This document shows, piece by piece, positions 1-9,909 of a DNA stretch of 64,000 nucleotides. Under the pieces are notes generated by a model, which saw only the letters and a program-made list of their open reading frames with translations, did not search any database and was not told the origin of the DNA. Each line of letters opens with the position of its first letter. Within the stretch, counting starts at the first letter, position 1. A program made the position numbers and the translations under genes. The stretch is from Trichodesmium sp002260545 (GTDB lineage Bacteria; Cyanobacteriota; Cyanobacteriia; Cyanobacteriales; Microcoleaceae), in assembly GCF_050016015.1 (NCBI RefSeq), contig NZ_JBNHEQ010000022.1, positions 42,117-106,116 of the forward strand, given 5' to 3'.

Positions 1-1
1 T

Positions 2-583
2 CGGACAAATGCAATACCTCTGGTGGCAGTGACTCGCCCTAATTATCGTGCTGTAATTGCCGTTCCTGCTGGTAGTCCAATTAAATCTGCTGCTCAACTA
101 AAAGGTAAAACTTTAGCATTGTCAGATATTGGTTCTACGAGTGGTCATCTCGGACCGACAAAACTTTTGATGGAAGCAGGATTAGATCCTCAGTCCGATC
201 TAAAAATTATGATGTTGGGAGATGATGGCAGTCTGGAAAATTTTAAACAAGGAAAAGTTGATGCTTGGGGAGGATCTGCTGTTGATTATCAATATTTTCT
301 CGACACTGAGAGTGCATCAGAAAATGATTTTCCAATTTTAGCTAAAACTGATTTGTTACCTAGTGACGTAATTATTGTTAGTAATAAATTAGATTCTCAA
401 GCAATTGAAGAGTATAAAAATCTTATTGTTAATAATCAAGATAAATTAATAACTGCTTTAGCAAAGGGAGAATATACAAAAAAATATAAAGGTTCTAAAT
501 TAGTAGCTGCTAATGATAAAGATTACGATTTAATTCGTGATGTTTATCAAGCGATTGGAGAAGGCGATATAATTTCAGAATAA
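2..583 (+). CDS. Phosphonate/phosphate-type ABC transporter substrate-binding protein, 3' part
   Basis: The reading frame is open from the window edge, so the true start lies upstream. The visible 190 or so residues are the C-terminal two thirds of a periplasmic type-2 binding protein of the PhnD-like family, which captures phosphonate, phosphite or related oxyanions for an ABC importer. Support comes from the hinge and ligand segment SDIGSTSGHLGP, which matches the S-T-S-G-x-x-x-P anion-binding loop of PhnD proteins, followed by a lobe with LGDDGSLENFKQGKVDAWGG, typical of the second ligand-contact region. Permease and ATPase genes are not downstream, so they must be upstream or elsewhere. 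The substrate cannot be told from this fragment. Confidence 0.8.
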   Translation, partial: RTNAIPLVAVTRPNYRAVIAVPAGSPIKSAAQLKGKTLALSDIGSTSGHLGPTKLLMEAGLDPQSDLKIMMLGDDGSLENFKQGKVDAWGGSAVDYQYFLDTESASENDFPILAKTDLLPSDVIIVSNKLDSQAIEEYKNLIVNNQDKLITALAKGEYTKKYKGSKLVAANDKDYDLIRDVYQAIGEGDIISE

Positions 584-743
584 TATTTAGATAGAACTGG
601 TAATAAGTAACATAAAATAAGAGAAATAAGTTCGATGTTTTCTAGTTGAAAAGACCTAATTTTTGAGATTAAAAAATACATAAAAATATTTGACATTTCA
701 GGGTGCTAAATTTTCGTTGTTAGTAAAGTAAACAAGTAGTAGG

Positions 744-898
744 GCGTCTAGACTAAAATTGTGGATAAAAAGAACCTAACCCCCCAACCTCCTTCCCTAC
801 TAAGGAAGGGGGAGTATTTATCCCTTTTCCTTGCAGAAGAGGGGTTAGGGGAGAGGTCTTTATTGAGTCAAATTTACCCACATTTTCAAGCTAGACGC
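744..898. repeat. MITE-like inverted-repeat element (GCGTCTAG ends)
   Basis: The ends GCGTCTAGACTAAAATTGTGG-like (744-764) and its imperfect complement (878-898) form 21-bp terminal inverted repeats with about four mismatches. Inside is a second inverted pair built on CCTAACCCCCC and GGGGTTAGGGG. There is no coding capacity. It fills most of the gap between the binding-protein gene and the histidine kinase. Confidence 0.65.
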
Positions 899-1037
899 GC
901 TGGTAGGTAGGTTTAATTAAAAGTAAAAAAAAATGTGGGGCGGGTTTAGACAAACGCCTTGATATAACAGCGATTTAATCCTCAAAACCTGCCCCTAGTT
1001 GCTGAAAGTAAAATAGCTAATAAAAATACAAGTTTTT

Positions 1038-2936
1038 ATGCAATCTGAAGAAAATGACTATTCCCAATATATAGAAGTTAATTCTTCTCTAATAAATAAG
1101 ATGCCACAGCCAAATAAAAATAGAATTTGGAAACTGCTATGCAAATTTAAGATTAATAGGATAAGTAATGTATTAAAGCGTCTGAGTATTGCTCAAAAAT
1201 TTGGTTATAGCTATGCCATAGCGATTGGCGTTGCAGTAATTGGAATTACTATAGGGTTAATAATTTCGGAATATTATGAAAAGCAGGCGCTAAAAACATT
1301 AAATATTGCAGACAAACAAAGTAAAATTCTAAATGATTTGGAAAAATCTGTGTTGGGGATGACTTCCCATCCTCAAAATTTAGTTCCAACATTAACTAGA
1401 AATATTTGGTTTGATTTTGAGAAAGCAAAATTTTTAGGATATGTTAGTAGAGCCAGGAAAAATTTAGAAGAAATTGCTATTTTTATAGATACTAATCCTA
1501 ACGATTTAGCTGTAGAAATTAGGGAATATGAAGAACTATTAAAATCTTATACAACAGTCACAAACGATTATGTAGATAGAATTAAATCCCTATGGGAAAA
1601 AATTGACCCACCTAATTTAAAACGAGAGGAAGTGCCTCAAGCGCAACAGGCAATTATTGTTTCATTAACTGACAGGGAAGCTACTCAAATAGATCTAAAA
1701 TTGGAGCGTTTATCGGGAAAACTAATCTCTATTATCAAACTAGCAGATGAGCAATATTTTCAAGCTCACTCTAGTTTTAATGAGGTAATTAAGTTACAAA
1801 GAAGAATTATTTTTATTAGTATTCTTATTTCCGTTGGTACGGCAACATTTTTAGCAATTTACATCAGTAATGTAATTGCTAATCCTTTAAAACAAGTGAC
1901 TGAAGTTGCTCAAAGAGTTACTAAAGAATCTAATTTTTACCTACAAGCTACTGTGAATACAAAAGATGAAGTTGGGTTATTAGCTATTTCTTTAAATAAA
2001 CTTATTTTGTGGGTAGGAGAATATACTCATCAGCTAGAAATGTCTCAAAAAACTTTAGAAAATCGCGTGGAAGAACGGACTATTGAACTGACTAAAACAC
2101 TAGAGCAACTTCAAGAAACTCAATCCCAACTTATCCGAACAGAAAAAATGTCTAGTTTAGGGAAAATGGTTGCTGGAGTTGCCCATGAAATTAATAATCC
2201 AATTAACTTTATTTATGGCAATACTAGATATGTTGAAGAATATGCTGAGAGTTTATTAGAGTTAGTAGATTTATATCAGCAGCATTATCCTCAAGTCAAC
2301 CCAGAAATTGAAGATTATCTAGAAGAAATTGACTTAGATTTTTTAACTCAAGATTTGTGGAAAATTTTATCTTCTATGAACAATGGTGCAGAAAGGGTTC
2401 GACAAATTGTTAAGTCTTTAAGAAATTTTTCTCACTTGGATGAGTCAGATGTTAAATCTATTAATCTTAATCAAGGTATTGAAAATACTCTGGTAATTTT
2501 AAATCATAAACTTGACTCAATCAAATTAATTAAAAACTATGGAGATTTATCTTTAGTTGAGTGCTATCCAGCTAATATCAATCAAGTCTTTATAGATATA
2601 CTTGGTAATGCTATTGATGCCATTAACGAACCAGAATTTCAATTGCAAGTAAGTCAAATAGATTTTGTTCCTACTCTAAAAATTCAGACTGAAAACATAG
2701 ATATCGATCAAGTAAAAGTAAGTTTTTGGAATAACGGTCCGGTAATACCAGCAAATATTTTAGACAAATTATTTGACCCATTTTTTACAACAAAACCTGT
2801 TGGTCAGGGTACAGGTTTAGGACTAACAAATTGCTACCAAATTCTTAAACAACATGGTGGAAAAATTGAAGTAATTTCTAATTCTGAACATGGAACAGAA
2901 TTTACTATTACTTTGCCGACTCAAATGCCTCAGTAG
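1038..2936 (+). CDS. Membrane sensor histidine kinase with HAMP domain
   Basis: 632 residues. Transmembrane helices at about 57-77 and 256-280 bracket a roughly 180-residue extracytoplasmic sensor region without a recognised ligand fold. A HAMP linker follows (about 280-333), then a coiled coil (333-370) and a DHp domain with the H-box VAGVAHEINNP; His383 is the predicted phosphorylation site. The HATPase_c domain carries the N-box (LGNAIDAI), an F-box-like PFFTTKP and the G2 box GQGTGLGL. There is no receiver domain and no adjacent response-regulator gene, so the partner is unknown. This architecture is common in cyanobacterial orphan kinases. The signal sensed cannot be inferred. Confidence 0.9.
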   Translation: MQSEENDYSQYIEVNSSLINKMPQPNKNRIWKLLCKFKINRISNVLKRLSIAQKFGYSYAIAIGVAVIGITIGLIISEYYEKQALKTLNIADKQSKILNDLEKSVLGMTSHPQNLVPTLTRNIWFDFEKAKFLGYVSRARKNLEEIAIFIDTNPNDLAVEIREYEELLKSYTTVTNDYVDRIKSLWEKIDPPNLKREEVPQAQQAIIVSLTDREATQIDLKLERLSGKLISIIKLADEQYFQAHSSFNEVIKLQRRIIFISILISVGTATFLAIYISNVIANPLKQVTEVAQRVTKESNFYLQATVNTKDEVGLLAISLNKLILWVGEYTHQLEMSQKTLENRVEERTIELTKTLEQLQETQSQLIRTEKMSSLGKMVAGVAHEINNPINFIYGNTRYVEEYAESLLELVDLYQQHYPQVNPEIEDYLEEIDLDFLTQDLWKILSSMNNGAERVRQIVKSLRNFSHLDESDVKSINLNQGIENTLVILNHKLDSIKLIKNYGDLSLVECYPANINQVFIDILGNAIDAINEPEFQLQVSQIDFVPTLKIQTENIDIDQVKVSFWNNGPVIPANILDKLFDPFFTTKPVGQGTGLGLTNCYQILKQHGGKIEVISNSEHGTEFTITLPTQMPQ

Positions 2937-3215
2937 AAAATACAAATCAGGAGTCAGGAGACAGGAGTCAGGAGTCAGAATAAATAGTTTAAATATCATT
3001 CTTCTAACTCTCACCTAGTTATTTATTACTAATCATCCCAAGAGGATATGATTATTAACTATAAATCCCCCTTTTTACTGAATCTTAACCTGAATTTATT
3101 AAAAATTTAACTAAGAGATGTTAGGTTTATTAATACTAGAGTAATTTCAGGGAAACAAAAAAGCTAAAGCTTAGGATTGATAGGTAATTGTAATCAATAT
3201 TTATTAGGTAGAAAA

Positions 3216-3392
3216 ATGTTACAAACTAAATGCAAAATTTCTAAATTTAGACAAGTTTCAATTAATAGAACTTGTAATCACACATTTTCTGTCGCCATTA
3301 AAAAACCAAGATATAGATATAACTATGATAGTTTTGTTTCTAGCACATCTAAGCCTAAGTTAGTTTCCTTAGTTCAAGTTGCAACACTTTAG
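3216..3392 (+). CDS. Possible 58-residue basic protein, doubtful
   Basis: A short frame with ATG at 3216, preceded by a weak AGGTAG ribosome-binding site, encodes a basic 58-residue peptide with no recognised motif. It lies in an otherwise non-coding 0.9-kb gap between the histidine kinase and the oxidoreductase. Composition is unremarkable and I know no family for it. It may simply be a chance open frame. Confidence 0.2.
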   Translation: MLQTKCKISKFRQVSINRTCNHTFSVAIKKPRYRYNYDSFVSSTSKPKLVSLVQVATL

Positions 3393-3651
3393 GTTTTTAA
3401 GTCAGATATACTTCAAAAAAAGTCTAAATACAGGAATTTGCAACTTGAGTTAATAAAAATTTTAGGGGAGTATATAGTAGGGAACAGGAAGCAAAAATTA
3501 ATGCTGAAGCCTATCTTAACCTCTCCTAAAAACTCTTTATTAAATTTATTCTAGAGATTAATTTTTTCAGAGGTCTATTGGTCTAAACCTGAACCGTATA
3601 AATTTTTAAGTGGATAGAATATTAGAGCAGTTGCCATGACTATTAAGACTT

Positions 3652-3771
3652 ATATCATCTGTGGTTAATTTGTGAGAAAAAATGGTAGGGGTTTGGTTTC
3701 CAAATCCCTTGTGTGGGTTTGGAGACCAAACCCCTACGGTAAAATCTTACAACCTATTCAGGATTGCTATA
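3652..3771. repeat. MITE-like element, GGGTTTGG palindrome family, copy 1
   Basis: The core (3685-3737) is an inverted repeat of GTAGGGGTTTGG and its complement CCAAACCCCTAC. Flanks resemble those of the better-preserved copy at 10908-11043 (TTTGTGAGAA on the left, GATTGCTATA on the right), but the left outer end is degraded. A partial core also occurs near 43328-43353. No protein is encoded. Confidence 0.6.
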
Positions 3772-3835
3772 GAATAGCTGAAGCATTTGACTTCTACTAT
3801 ATTTTCCACCCAACACAAATACCTCATCTTTAATT

Positions 3836-5845
3836 CTATTTCCATTCATTCCAAGTATTATTAAAAATAGAAGTTTCAGGAAAAGCTGTGGGATTGCCAT
3901 TTTCCTGCAAACGACTCTGTAATATTTCTAATTCCCATTCTTTAGAAGGCATATCATCAATTAATTCATAAGGAAAAATACCCCTTTTTAAAGCAAAATC
4001 AATTGTTGTACCAGCAGCAGCTCCAGCAGACCATTCAAAAGAATGAACTCGATAAGCAGCAGCAGCAATATAACTTGTCGCAATACTCTTTCCAGCTACT
4101 AATAAATTATCAATTTTTTGAGGGATCATTGCTCGTAAAGGAATTTGAAAAGGATAGGCAGAACCCTGACCTCGCCTAATACCTGCTCGTTCAGTATTGC
4201 CTGGTGCTTCTGCCGGACTTTTTGTCATGCAAGGATGAAAATCTATAGCATAATGACCAATTCCCACACTATCAGGAAAAATCGTTGCCCTTGCTCGTTG
4301 AGGCATTTCTTTCATTGAATTAATTTGTGCATCTGGAGGTACAAAAGCAGCTACACTTCCCCACAAATAATGCAACATATCTGGGGGTAAATTTTGGAGA
4401 TAAAAATTATCCCGAAAATTCTTTTTAGCAATATCAACTTCTCCTACTGTAAAACCTCTTGGGTGAGTTTTCCCGACACGACCAATAATGCGTCGCCCCT
4501 CTCGCATATAAGGATATTTTGACAACCCGTGAGCTGTTCCCATTGGCGCATCAAACCCAGTCAATAAAAGATGATTTGGATATTTTTTCTTCACTCCTTC
4601 TCCTAACTGAGAGTCAGTGGTACCCTCAACTAACCAATGAAAATAACCGAGAGCATTTTCCTCACCTCGACGGAGAGTTTCGGCACGCAAACCACCCATC
4701 CAACCCCCCGGTTGCAGTTGACCTGTAGCTTGTAGTTGTCCTCGACTATAAATCAAGTTATCATCGCGGTTTCCAGGGCGGTAGTCATTACCCCAAGTCC
4801 AGTTTTGCATGGAAATATCACCGGGAAAGATAGTTCGTTCTCTGTAGTTAGCTGGTTGGGGTGCGTCTGGTTGCATTGACCAAATTTGCCGATAAGTGAA
4901 AACTAAGTTGAAATTAGCTAGTCTTGATAATTCATAACTATAATAGGGAGCGTACTTAGAATAAAATGGCGGTTCCACATGAATTTGAGGTGTTTCGGTC
5001 GCCTGCATCGCGAAGGTGTAGGTAAAACCTTGGGTACAGTAGGAGTCTCTCCTGTCAACAGGGGATGAGGGGTCAACATAAGTTTGGGGATCGATACCAA
5101 GACGGTAGGGAACATCTGCTAGGGCAATAATTTCTCCTGTTTCTGTTGCTTCCACAACATACCAGTCTGCACCACCTGTTTTTTCTGGGGATGGTTGGGG
5201 TACAAACTGAATTATGGTTTTGTCAAATCTTGCTGAGTTTTGGTAGCGGTAAGCATCTTCGATAATTTGAGATAGGGGTTCGGTGTTTATAGGTGGGGTG
5301 TTTGCTGCTGGTTGATGTTGGATGGCGATCGCTCTATTAATTTGATTATTAGAAATATCTAACTCTTTGACAATAGTATTGGGAAACCATTTTAATGTGC
5401 CGCCCCCTTTTTTGGCAGCATCCTCTAACATCTCAAATAGAATACCGTGACCATCGTAAGGCATAAAACAGGAGACACTTACCCAACAAGTGCCGGGATT
5501 TAATCTACCGTATTTTTCCTCAATGCGTTCCCGTAATTCTAGATAACCACGGGGGTAAAATAGGAGACTGCGTTGGGTGCCACGTTCGTCGAGAGCGGAA
5601 GTACCTTGGGAGGAAATTTGACCACCTACCCAGTCGGTGATTTCGGTTATGCAAACGGTGCGTCCTACTAATAGTGATTCGTAGGCAGTTGCCGCTCCTG
5701 ATAACCCGCCACCGATGACTAAAATTTCGCAAGTTTCTTCTTTGTCTGGAGTGCGCGGTGGTGCTGCTAAGGTGGGGGCGATAGTAGGAGTTAGGGAAAA
5801 TAAGCTGAGAATTAGACTAATTATTGATTTGGTTTTTTTGAGCAT
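3836..5845 (-). CDS. Exported FAD-dependent oxidoreductase
   Basis: 669 residues with an N-terminal Sec signal peptide (basic MLKKTK, hydrophobic core, AxA-like cleavage near residue 28). The mature protein begins with a Rossmann FAD-binding motif, ILVIGGGLSGAATAYE (about 41-56), then a further GGQIS segment. It belongs to the large FAD_oxidored family (PF12831-like), which also includes xanthan-lyase-associated and other uncharacterised flavoenzymes. The C-terminal part has LLVAGKSIATSYIAAAAYRVHS, the usual second FAD-contact region. Substrate is unknown; periplasmic or outer-surface location is inferred from the signal peptide. It stands alone, convergent with nothing obvious, and is followed by a repeat-rich gap. 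Confidence 0.85.
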   Translation of the reverse strand: MLKKTKSIISLILSLFSLTPTIAPTLAAPPRTPDKEETCEILVIGGGLSGAATAYESLLVGRTVCITEITDWVGGQISSQGTSALDERGTQRSLLFYPRGYLELRERIEEKYGRLNPGTCWVSVSCFMPYDGHGILFEMLEDAAKKGGGTLKWFPNTIVKELDISNNQINRAIAIQHQPAANTPPINTEPLSQIIEDAYRYQNSARFDKTIIQFVPQPSPEKTGGADWYVVEATETGEIIALADVPYRLGIDPQTYVDPSSPVDRRDSYCTQGFTYTFAMQATETPQIHVEPPFYSKYAPYYSYELSRLANFNLVFTYRQIWSMQPDAPQPANYRERTIFPGDISMQNWTWGNDYRPGNRDDNLIYSRGQLQATGQLQPGGWMGGLRAETLRRGEENALGYFHWLVEGTTDSQLGEGVKKKYPNHLLLTGFDAPMGTAHGLSKYPYMREGRRIIGRVGKTHPRGFTVGEVDIAKKNFRDNFYLQNLPPDMLHYLWGSVAAFVPPDAQINSMKEMPQRARATIFPDSVGIGHYAIDFHPCMTKSPAEAPGNTERAGIRRGQGSAYPFQIPLRAMIPQKIDNLLVAGKSIATSYIAAAAYRVHSFEWSAGAAAGTTIDFALKRGIFPYELIDDMPSKEWELEILQSRLQENGNPTAFPETSIFNNTWNEWK

Positions 5846-6013
5846 AATTTAGGTGAAAAATTAAGGGTTAAAAGTTAAAATTATAAATTAATTTGAATAG
5901 ATTTGATGGAGAATAAAGTGAAAATTAAGTATACCAGGAATTACACAAATTCACCTTGAAAACCCCATCTGTAGGGGCGAATGGCATTCGCCCTTGTTCA
6001 ATATTATTCTTAG

Positions 6014-7405
6014 TCAGTCGTTTGAGAAAAGTTTTGTTTTGTCTAGCTTGTGTTTATATGTATCTATTCCATAAGGATAATCAAAGAGTTTCAGTAAGCA
6101 TTTTAATAAGTAGTTATGAGCAACAACAAAAACTTCCTCCATCATACTTTCTGTTAGTTTAATTTTGTTTTCTTTCTTATTTATTTTGGGATGAATCAGT
6201 AAATTTCTCACCTGCATAATTATGCTAATACTACCCAGTTCATCAGTTCCCCAATTATATGCCTTAGCTAGTTTAATAATTTCCCAATTATCATTAACTG
6301 GAATAAGAGAAATATTAAGAGTTTTAAGTAACAGTCTAATTTTGTCGTCAGAGGATAATTTTTGAAATCCAACAGAGCTAATATAGTTGTTACTGTTTAA
6401 ATGTGTCCATGCTATTTTTTCTAAAGCAGAATGTACTAAAATAATAGAACTATTATATCCATTTGTATGCTTATAGCCTTCTATATACCACTGAATAGAA
6501 TTTTGAATTACTTCTTGCCATGTTTCATCTTGCCACTTCTTCATAAATCCAGGGAAAGCATCAACAACTTCTGCACACTCATCCCAACCCCAGGAATAAT
6601 AAGGAGATTGCCAGGAATCAGCTTTAATAGTTGGAGTACGCCATTCTTCTAATACCTGATTTCCCTCTGCATCAAAGCCTAAAATGTAAAGAGGTGCTAT
6701 CCAAATTCCTCTAAGAAAAGAAATGTAATAAATAAAGGCATTAATAACTTCATAGCTTTCCCTTAAATCAAAATTTTTACTATCTAAACGTTTAATTTTG
6801 CAGATATGAGAAATCCCATATCCTCCTTCAGCTTCCAATCTTTTTTCAAAATCAAAAGGATCATCTAATCTTGCTAAAACAATATGCCAACCACCATACT
6901 CAAAGATAACTTGAGCGCCAAAACTGTCTGGCAACCAGAACTCTCGTTCTATTTCTGTTTCATTTCCTTCGTCATCATATTCAAAATTATCGTTAGAAAA
7001 ATTGACAAATAAAAAATTAGCTATCTGAAAAGTAACTGATGATAAATTATCTGTTCTCCCTTGTATCAAAGGCTCCTTTAAATAGCCAAAACGTTCTCTT
7101 TTCCCAGTTCCATCAGCTAATCCTTTTGTTATTACAACTTTCATTCTAGGAACTAAATTTATCTCAGCTAATTTCAGCTCTGTATTATCTAAATTTAATT
7201 CTATATCATCACTGAGACCTTCACCATAATATACAAATTTCACACTAACAAATGGAAAAGGATACCAAGAAATCTGAATCAAAGCTTCACCTCGAATGGT
7301 ATTTTCTCCATCAATTAATTCAGCAGAACCATCATATAGTGATATTGCTTGACTGGGAAATTCCTGTTCTAATAATTTAGGCTGAGGTTGCCTAGTAAAC
7401 GTCAT
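6014..7405 (-). CDS. HEPN-like protein with unknown N-terminal domain
   Basis: 463 residues, soluble, ATG start at 7405. The first 220 or so residues are rich in beta-type sequence and match nothing I can name with certainty. The C-terminal third looks helical and contains QVRNLLIHP, where Arg400 and His405 give the R-x4-H signature of HEPN ribonucleases. The overall plan, a beta N-terminal region plus a C-terminal HEPN, resembles ApeA-like defence proteins and other HEPN families. No transposase, restriction or toxin-antitoxin partner is adjacent. Function as an RNase or in phage defence is inference from the motif only; some HEPN proteins are inactive or structural. Confidence 0.6.
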   Translation of the reverse strand: MTFTRQPQPKLLEQEFPSQAISLYDGSAELIDGENTIRGEALIQISWYPFPFVSVKFVYYGEGLSDDIELNLDNTELKLAEINLVPRMKVVITKGLADGTGKRERFGYLKEPLIQGRTDNLSSVTFQIANFLFVNFSNDNFEYDDEGNETEIEREFWLPDSFGAQVIFEYGGWHIVLARLDDPFDFEKRLEAEGGYGISHICKIKRLDSKNFDLRESYEVINAFIYYISFLRGIWIAPLYILGFDAEGNQVLEEWRTPTIKADSWQSPYYSWGWDECAEVVDAFPGFMKKWQDETWQEVIQNSIQWYIEGYKHTNGYNSSIILVHSALEKIAWTHLNSNNYISSVGFQKLSSDDKIRLLLKTLNISLIPVNDNWEIIKLAKAYNWGTDELGSISIIMQVRNLLIHPKINKKENKIKLTESMMEEVFVVAHNYLLKCLLKLFDYPYGIDTYKHKLDKTKLFSND

Positions 7406-7532
7406 AAATAATTAACTCTCAACTACCTCCTATAATTATAATATATTTGTCTTATTCAACAACAGAATACAATTTTTAAGTTAAACTATAATTTTAATAC
7501 TATCATAAATAGAAACAATTAGGAACTAAAAT

Positions 7533-8114
7533 ATGACTAATCAGTCTGTCTTACCTAAAGAGAAAAAAAGTCAGAAACCAGGAATTAGACTAACAGGAAA
7601 CCAAAAAAGTTGGCTCATATCTGCTCATGTTATTTCTGGAGCAATTTGGTTTGGCACTGTCCTTTCTATGCTAATTATGGTCATCAATAATTTTAACAGA
7701 AATAACGGTGATGAACTTTACGCAATTAATTCAATTGTCAAATTATTAGATGACTGGGTAGTTATTCCTGCTGCTAATATAACTTTACTGACTGGAGCCT
7801 TACTTTGCTGGTTAACAATTTGGGGATTTTTTAAATTTTATTGGGTAATTACTAAGTGGATTCTTACCAGTATATTAATTACTTCTGGAACATTTTGGTT
7901 AGGACCTTGGACTAATGCAATGACAGCTATTTCTGATACGGAAAGATTACAAGCTTTGAGTAATCCTCTATTTATGTTTGATGCTAAAGCTATAGTTATT
8001 GGTGCATCAATTCAAATTGTGAGTCTGATTTTTATCTTTATTATTTCCTTTTTGAAACCTTGGGGAAGAAGAGATATTAAAGCTCAAAATAATACCAAGG
8101 TTTCAACTACATAA
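7533..8114 (+). CDS. DUF2269-like integral membrane protein
   Basis: 193 residues, ATG at 7533 with AGGA eight bases upstream. Four hydrophobic segments are visible (about 27-50, 72-92, 100-122 and 150-172). The first has the pattern SAHVISGAIWFGTVLSMLI, with a histidine and a G-x-x-W-F-G stretch typical of the DUF2269 family of small membrane proteins, related in layout to haem-binding CopD/YtfB-like domains. Residues 1-22 are basic and cytoplasmic. No function is established. It is divergent from the HEPN-like gene and convergent with the ATP-grasp gene, so it is probably monocistronic. Confidence 0.7.
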   Translation: MTNQSVLPKEKKSQKPGIRLTGNQKSWLISAHVISGAIWFGTVLSMLIMVINNFNRNNGDELYAINSIVKLLDDWVVIPAANITLLTGALLCWLTIWGFFKFYWVITKWILTSILITSGTFWLGPWTNAMTAISDTERLQALSNPLFMFDAKAIVIGASIQIVSLIFIFIISFLKPWGRRDIKAQNNTKVSTT

Positions 8115-8148
8115 ATTAAATCAAATCCGCTTCCTTTGGAGTGTTATA

Positions 8149-8211
8149 AGAAACCGGGTTTATCAAAGGTAGATGTTAGATAGTAGGGCATTTAATAAAA
8201 ACCCGGTTTCT
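8149..8211. repeat. Inverted-repeat element with AGAAACCGGGTTT ends, copy 1
   Basis: AGAAACCGGGTTT (8149-8161) and its exact complement AAACCCGGTTTCT (8199-8211) are 13-bp perfect terminal repeats around 37 bp. A second copy lies at 45225-45291. Here it sits between two convergent genes and could fold as a transcription stop in both directions. Confidence 0.65.
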
Positions 8212-8245
8212 ATATTTGTTTATACCGATACTACCAGATTTGATA

Positions 8246-9835
8246 TTAAATCTTACTATTCCAAGAAATCGAATTAGTTGGGGGTAATCCCCAGCTATTA
8301 TTATCCCCTGTTGTTTCATTATCCAAAGCATCAATAACTTTTTGATAAATTTCCTCTGCTTGTTCAGGAGAATTACCAATACTTGTTAAACCTAATTTGC
8401 CAAATTGTGATAAACAACCCATCATGTGAAATAACGTTCCTGTCTCAGTACCACTATCAAAATGTAATCTATTTAAAGCAATAATATCCATTAAATCATT
8501 AGGCAATAAACCTCGATAACGACTTTTTTGTAAATTATCCGTAGCTTTGTAAAATTTTGGTCGCCCATGCTGACTATAAAATAAACCAGTATCATAATCA
8601 TAACTTCCATTTGTTAATAACTTTAATGTCATAAATGGATGAGTCGTACCACCTCGGCGCAAATTAATTTCAATCGCAAATAAATCCCATTTTTGGGATT
8701 CATTTGTACCCTTATTTACAGCAACAAAATCTACTCCAAATTTATCTAAAGCACCTTTTTCAGCTAAACTTTTTCCTACTTTTGTACCTAACTCTTGTAA
8801 ATTTAATCGGTAAGTTTCATCAGCAGGAAAACGACAACCCAGAAAAATTTGCCCATCAGGTCCCCCCAAAATTTGGTCATGGGTGGAGGTGATTTCAATT
8901 TCACCTTTGGGGGTAATTCGACATTGCACACTAGGCGATCGCTTCACCTCTCCTTCTATAAAAGCTTCTGCAATTGCTCCTAACTCAAAAATGCGCTTAC
9001 TAAAATTTTCCCAAGTTTCATCAACAGACTGAAACCGCAGTGTAGCAAAACTATTAACTATAGCTTTCACCCTATCACTTTTCTCTACTTTTTGTAGTGG
9101 TTGCAAATCTAATAGTGCATTACCTTCGCCCGAAAAACCCTCATTCAATTTAATCACTATTCGTTGGAGATGAGGTTGCCTTTCCCACAACTGCGCTGTT
9201 ACTAATGCTAAATCATCAATATTCCAAACTAACTCACTACCATCAGGATGAGGAATATTACATTCAGCAAATATATGTCTACTGCCACTTTTCGTACCCC
9301 AATAACTCAAATCTGGGTCCGATCCTAACAGAGGGATACCCAACTGCAAAGATAACTCTCGTTCGAGTGGGGTACAGTTATAACAAACCATGTAGGATTT
9401 TTCCCGACGCAACGCTTGTCGAATCCGCTGAATAAGACGGGGACGTTCCAAAATTTTCTCAGTTAGAGGTCTCGCAGAAGCATCATAAGTGGCAAATAGG
9501 AGCAGGCGATCGCGAGCGTGGGAAAAGGGAATTCCTGGTAACAGTTGTAAATAATAGTCAATAATACTAGGATGTAGGGGGTCAGAAGTAACATAAATTA
9601 ATCGGGTGCGGGGGTTGCGCAAGCGTATTAAGGAAAACAGATGTCGTTCCTCATAGTTGTGAACACCCTGTACTTTTTCCAACTCCCGTTGATCTAAGGT
9701 AACAGAAGGGATAACCAAAATATCCGAGTCACCCTGATCGGATACATCTATATTTTGCCAGCGATCGCGCAAATTAGTTTGTAGTTCCCTAAATAGTAAG
9801 GATTTTTCTGTATTAGTAGTATCTAATTTTGTCAT
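8246..9835 (-). CDS. PGM1-related ATP-grasp peptide/carboxylate-amine ligase
   Basis: About 529 residues starting at ATG 9835; a TTG four codons further upstream is less likely. The N-terminal region carries a conserved block, ILVIPSVTLD then VQGVHNYEERHLF, and the central region has ATP-grasp features: VIKLNEGFSGEGNALL (phosphate-binding loop), VQCRITPKGEIEI and FAIEINLRRGGTTHP, with the E-I-N metal-binding residues. This fits the pheganomycin-type PGM1 peptide ligases, which join amino acids or peptides via an acyl-phosphate. Cyanobacteria often carry a stand-alone homologue with no neighbouring precursor peptide, as here. The substrate is unknown. Confidence 0.75.
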   Translation of the reverse strand: MTKLDTTNTEKSLLFRELQTNLRDRWQNIDVSDQGDSDILVIPSVTLDQRELEKVQGVHNYEERHLFSLIRLRNPRTRLIYVTSDPLHPSIIDYYLQLLPGIPFSHARDRLLLFATYDASARPLTEKILERPRLIQRIRQALRREKSYMVCYNCTPLERELSLQLGIPLLGSDPDLSYWGTKSGSRHIFAECNIPHPDGSELVWNIDDLALVTAQLWERQPHLQRIVIKLNEGFSGEGNALLDLQPLQKVEKSDRVKAIVNSFATLRFQSVDETWENFSKRIFELGAIAEAFIEGEVKRSPSVQCRITPKGEIEITSTHDQILGGPDGQIFLGCRFPADETYRLNLQELGTKVGKSLAEKGALDKFGVDFVAVNKGTNESQKWDLFAIEINLRRGGTTHPFMTLKLLTNGSYDYDTGLFYSQHGRPKFYKATDNLQKSRYRGLLPNDLMDIIALNRLHFDSGTETGTLFHMMGCLSQFGKLGLTSIGNSPEQAEEIYQKVIDALDNETTGDNNSWGLPPTNSISWNSKI

Positions 9836-9909
9836 AGTTTTTATCAATTATTCTTGAGTTTTATCGAACCAATTTGACATTTATATAATCAGAATTAATA
9901 AGTATAAGT

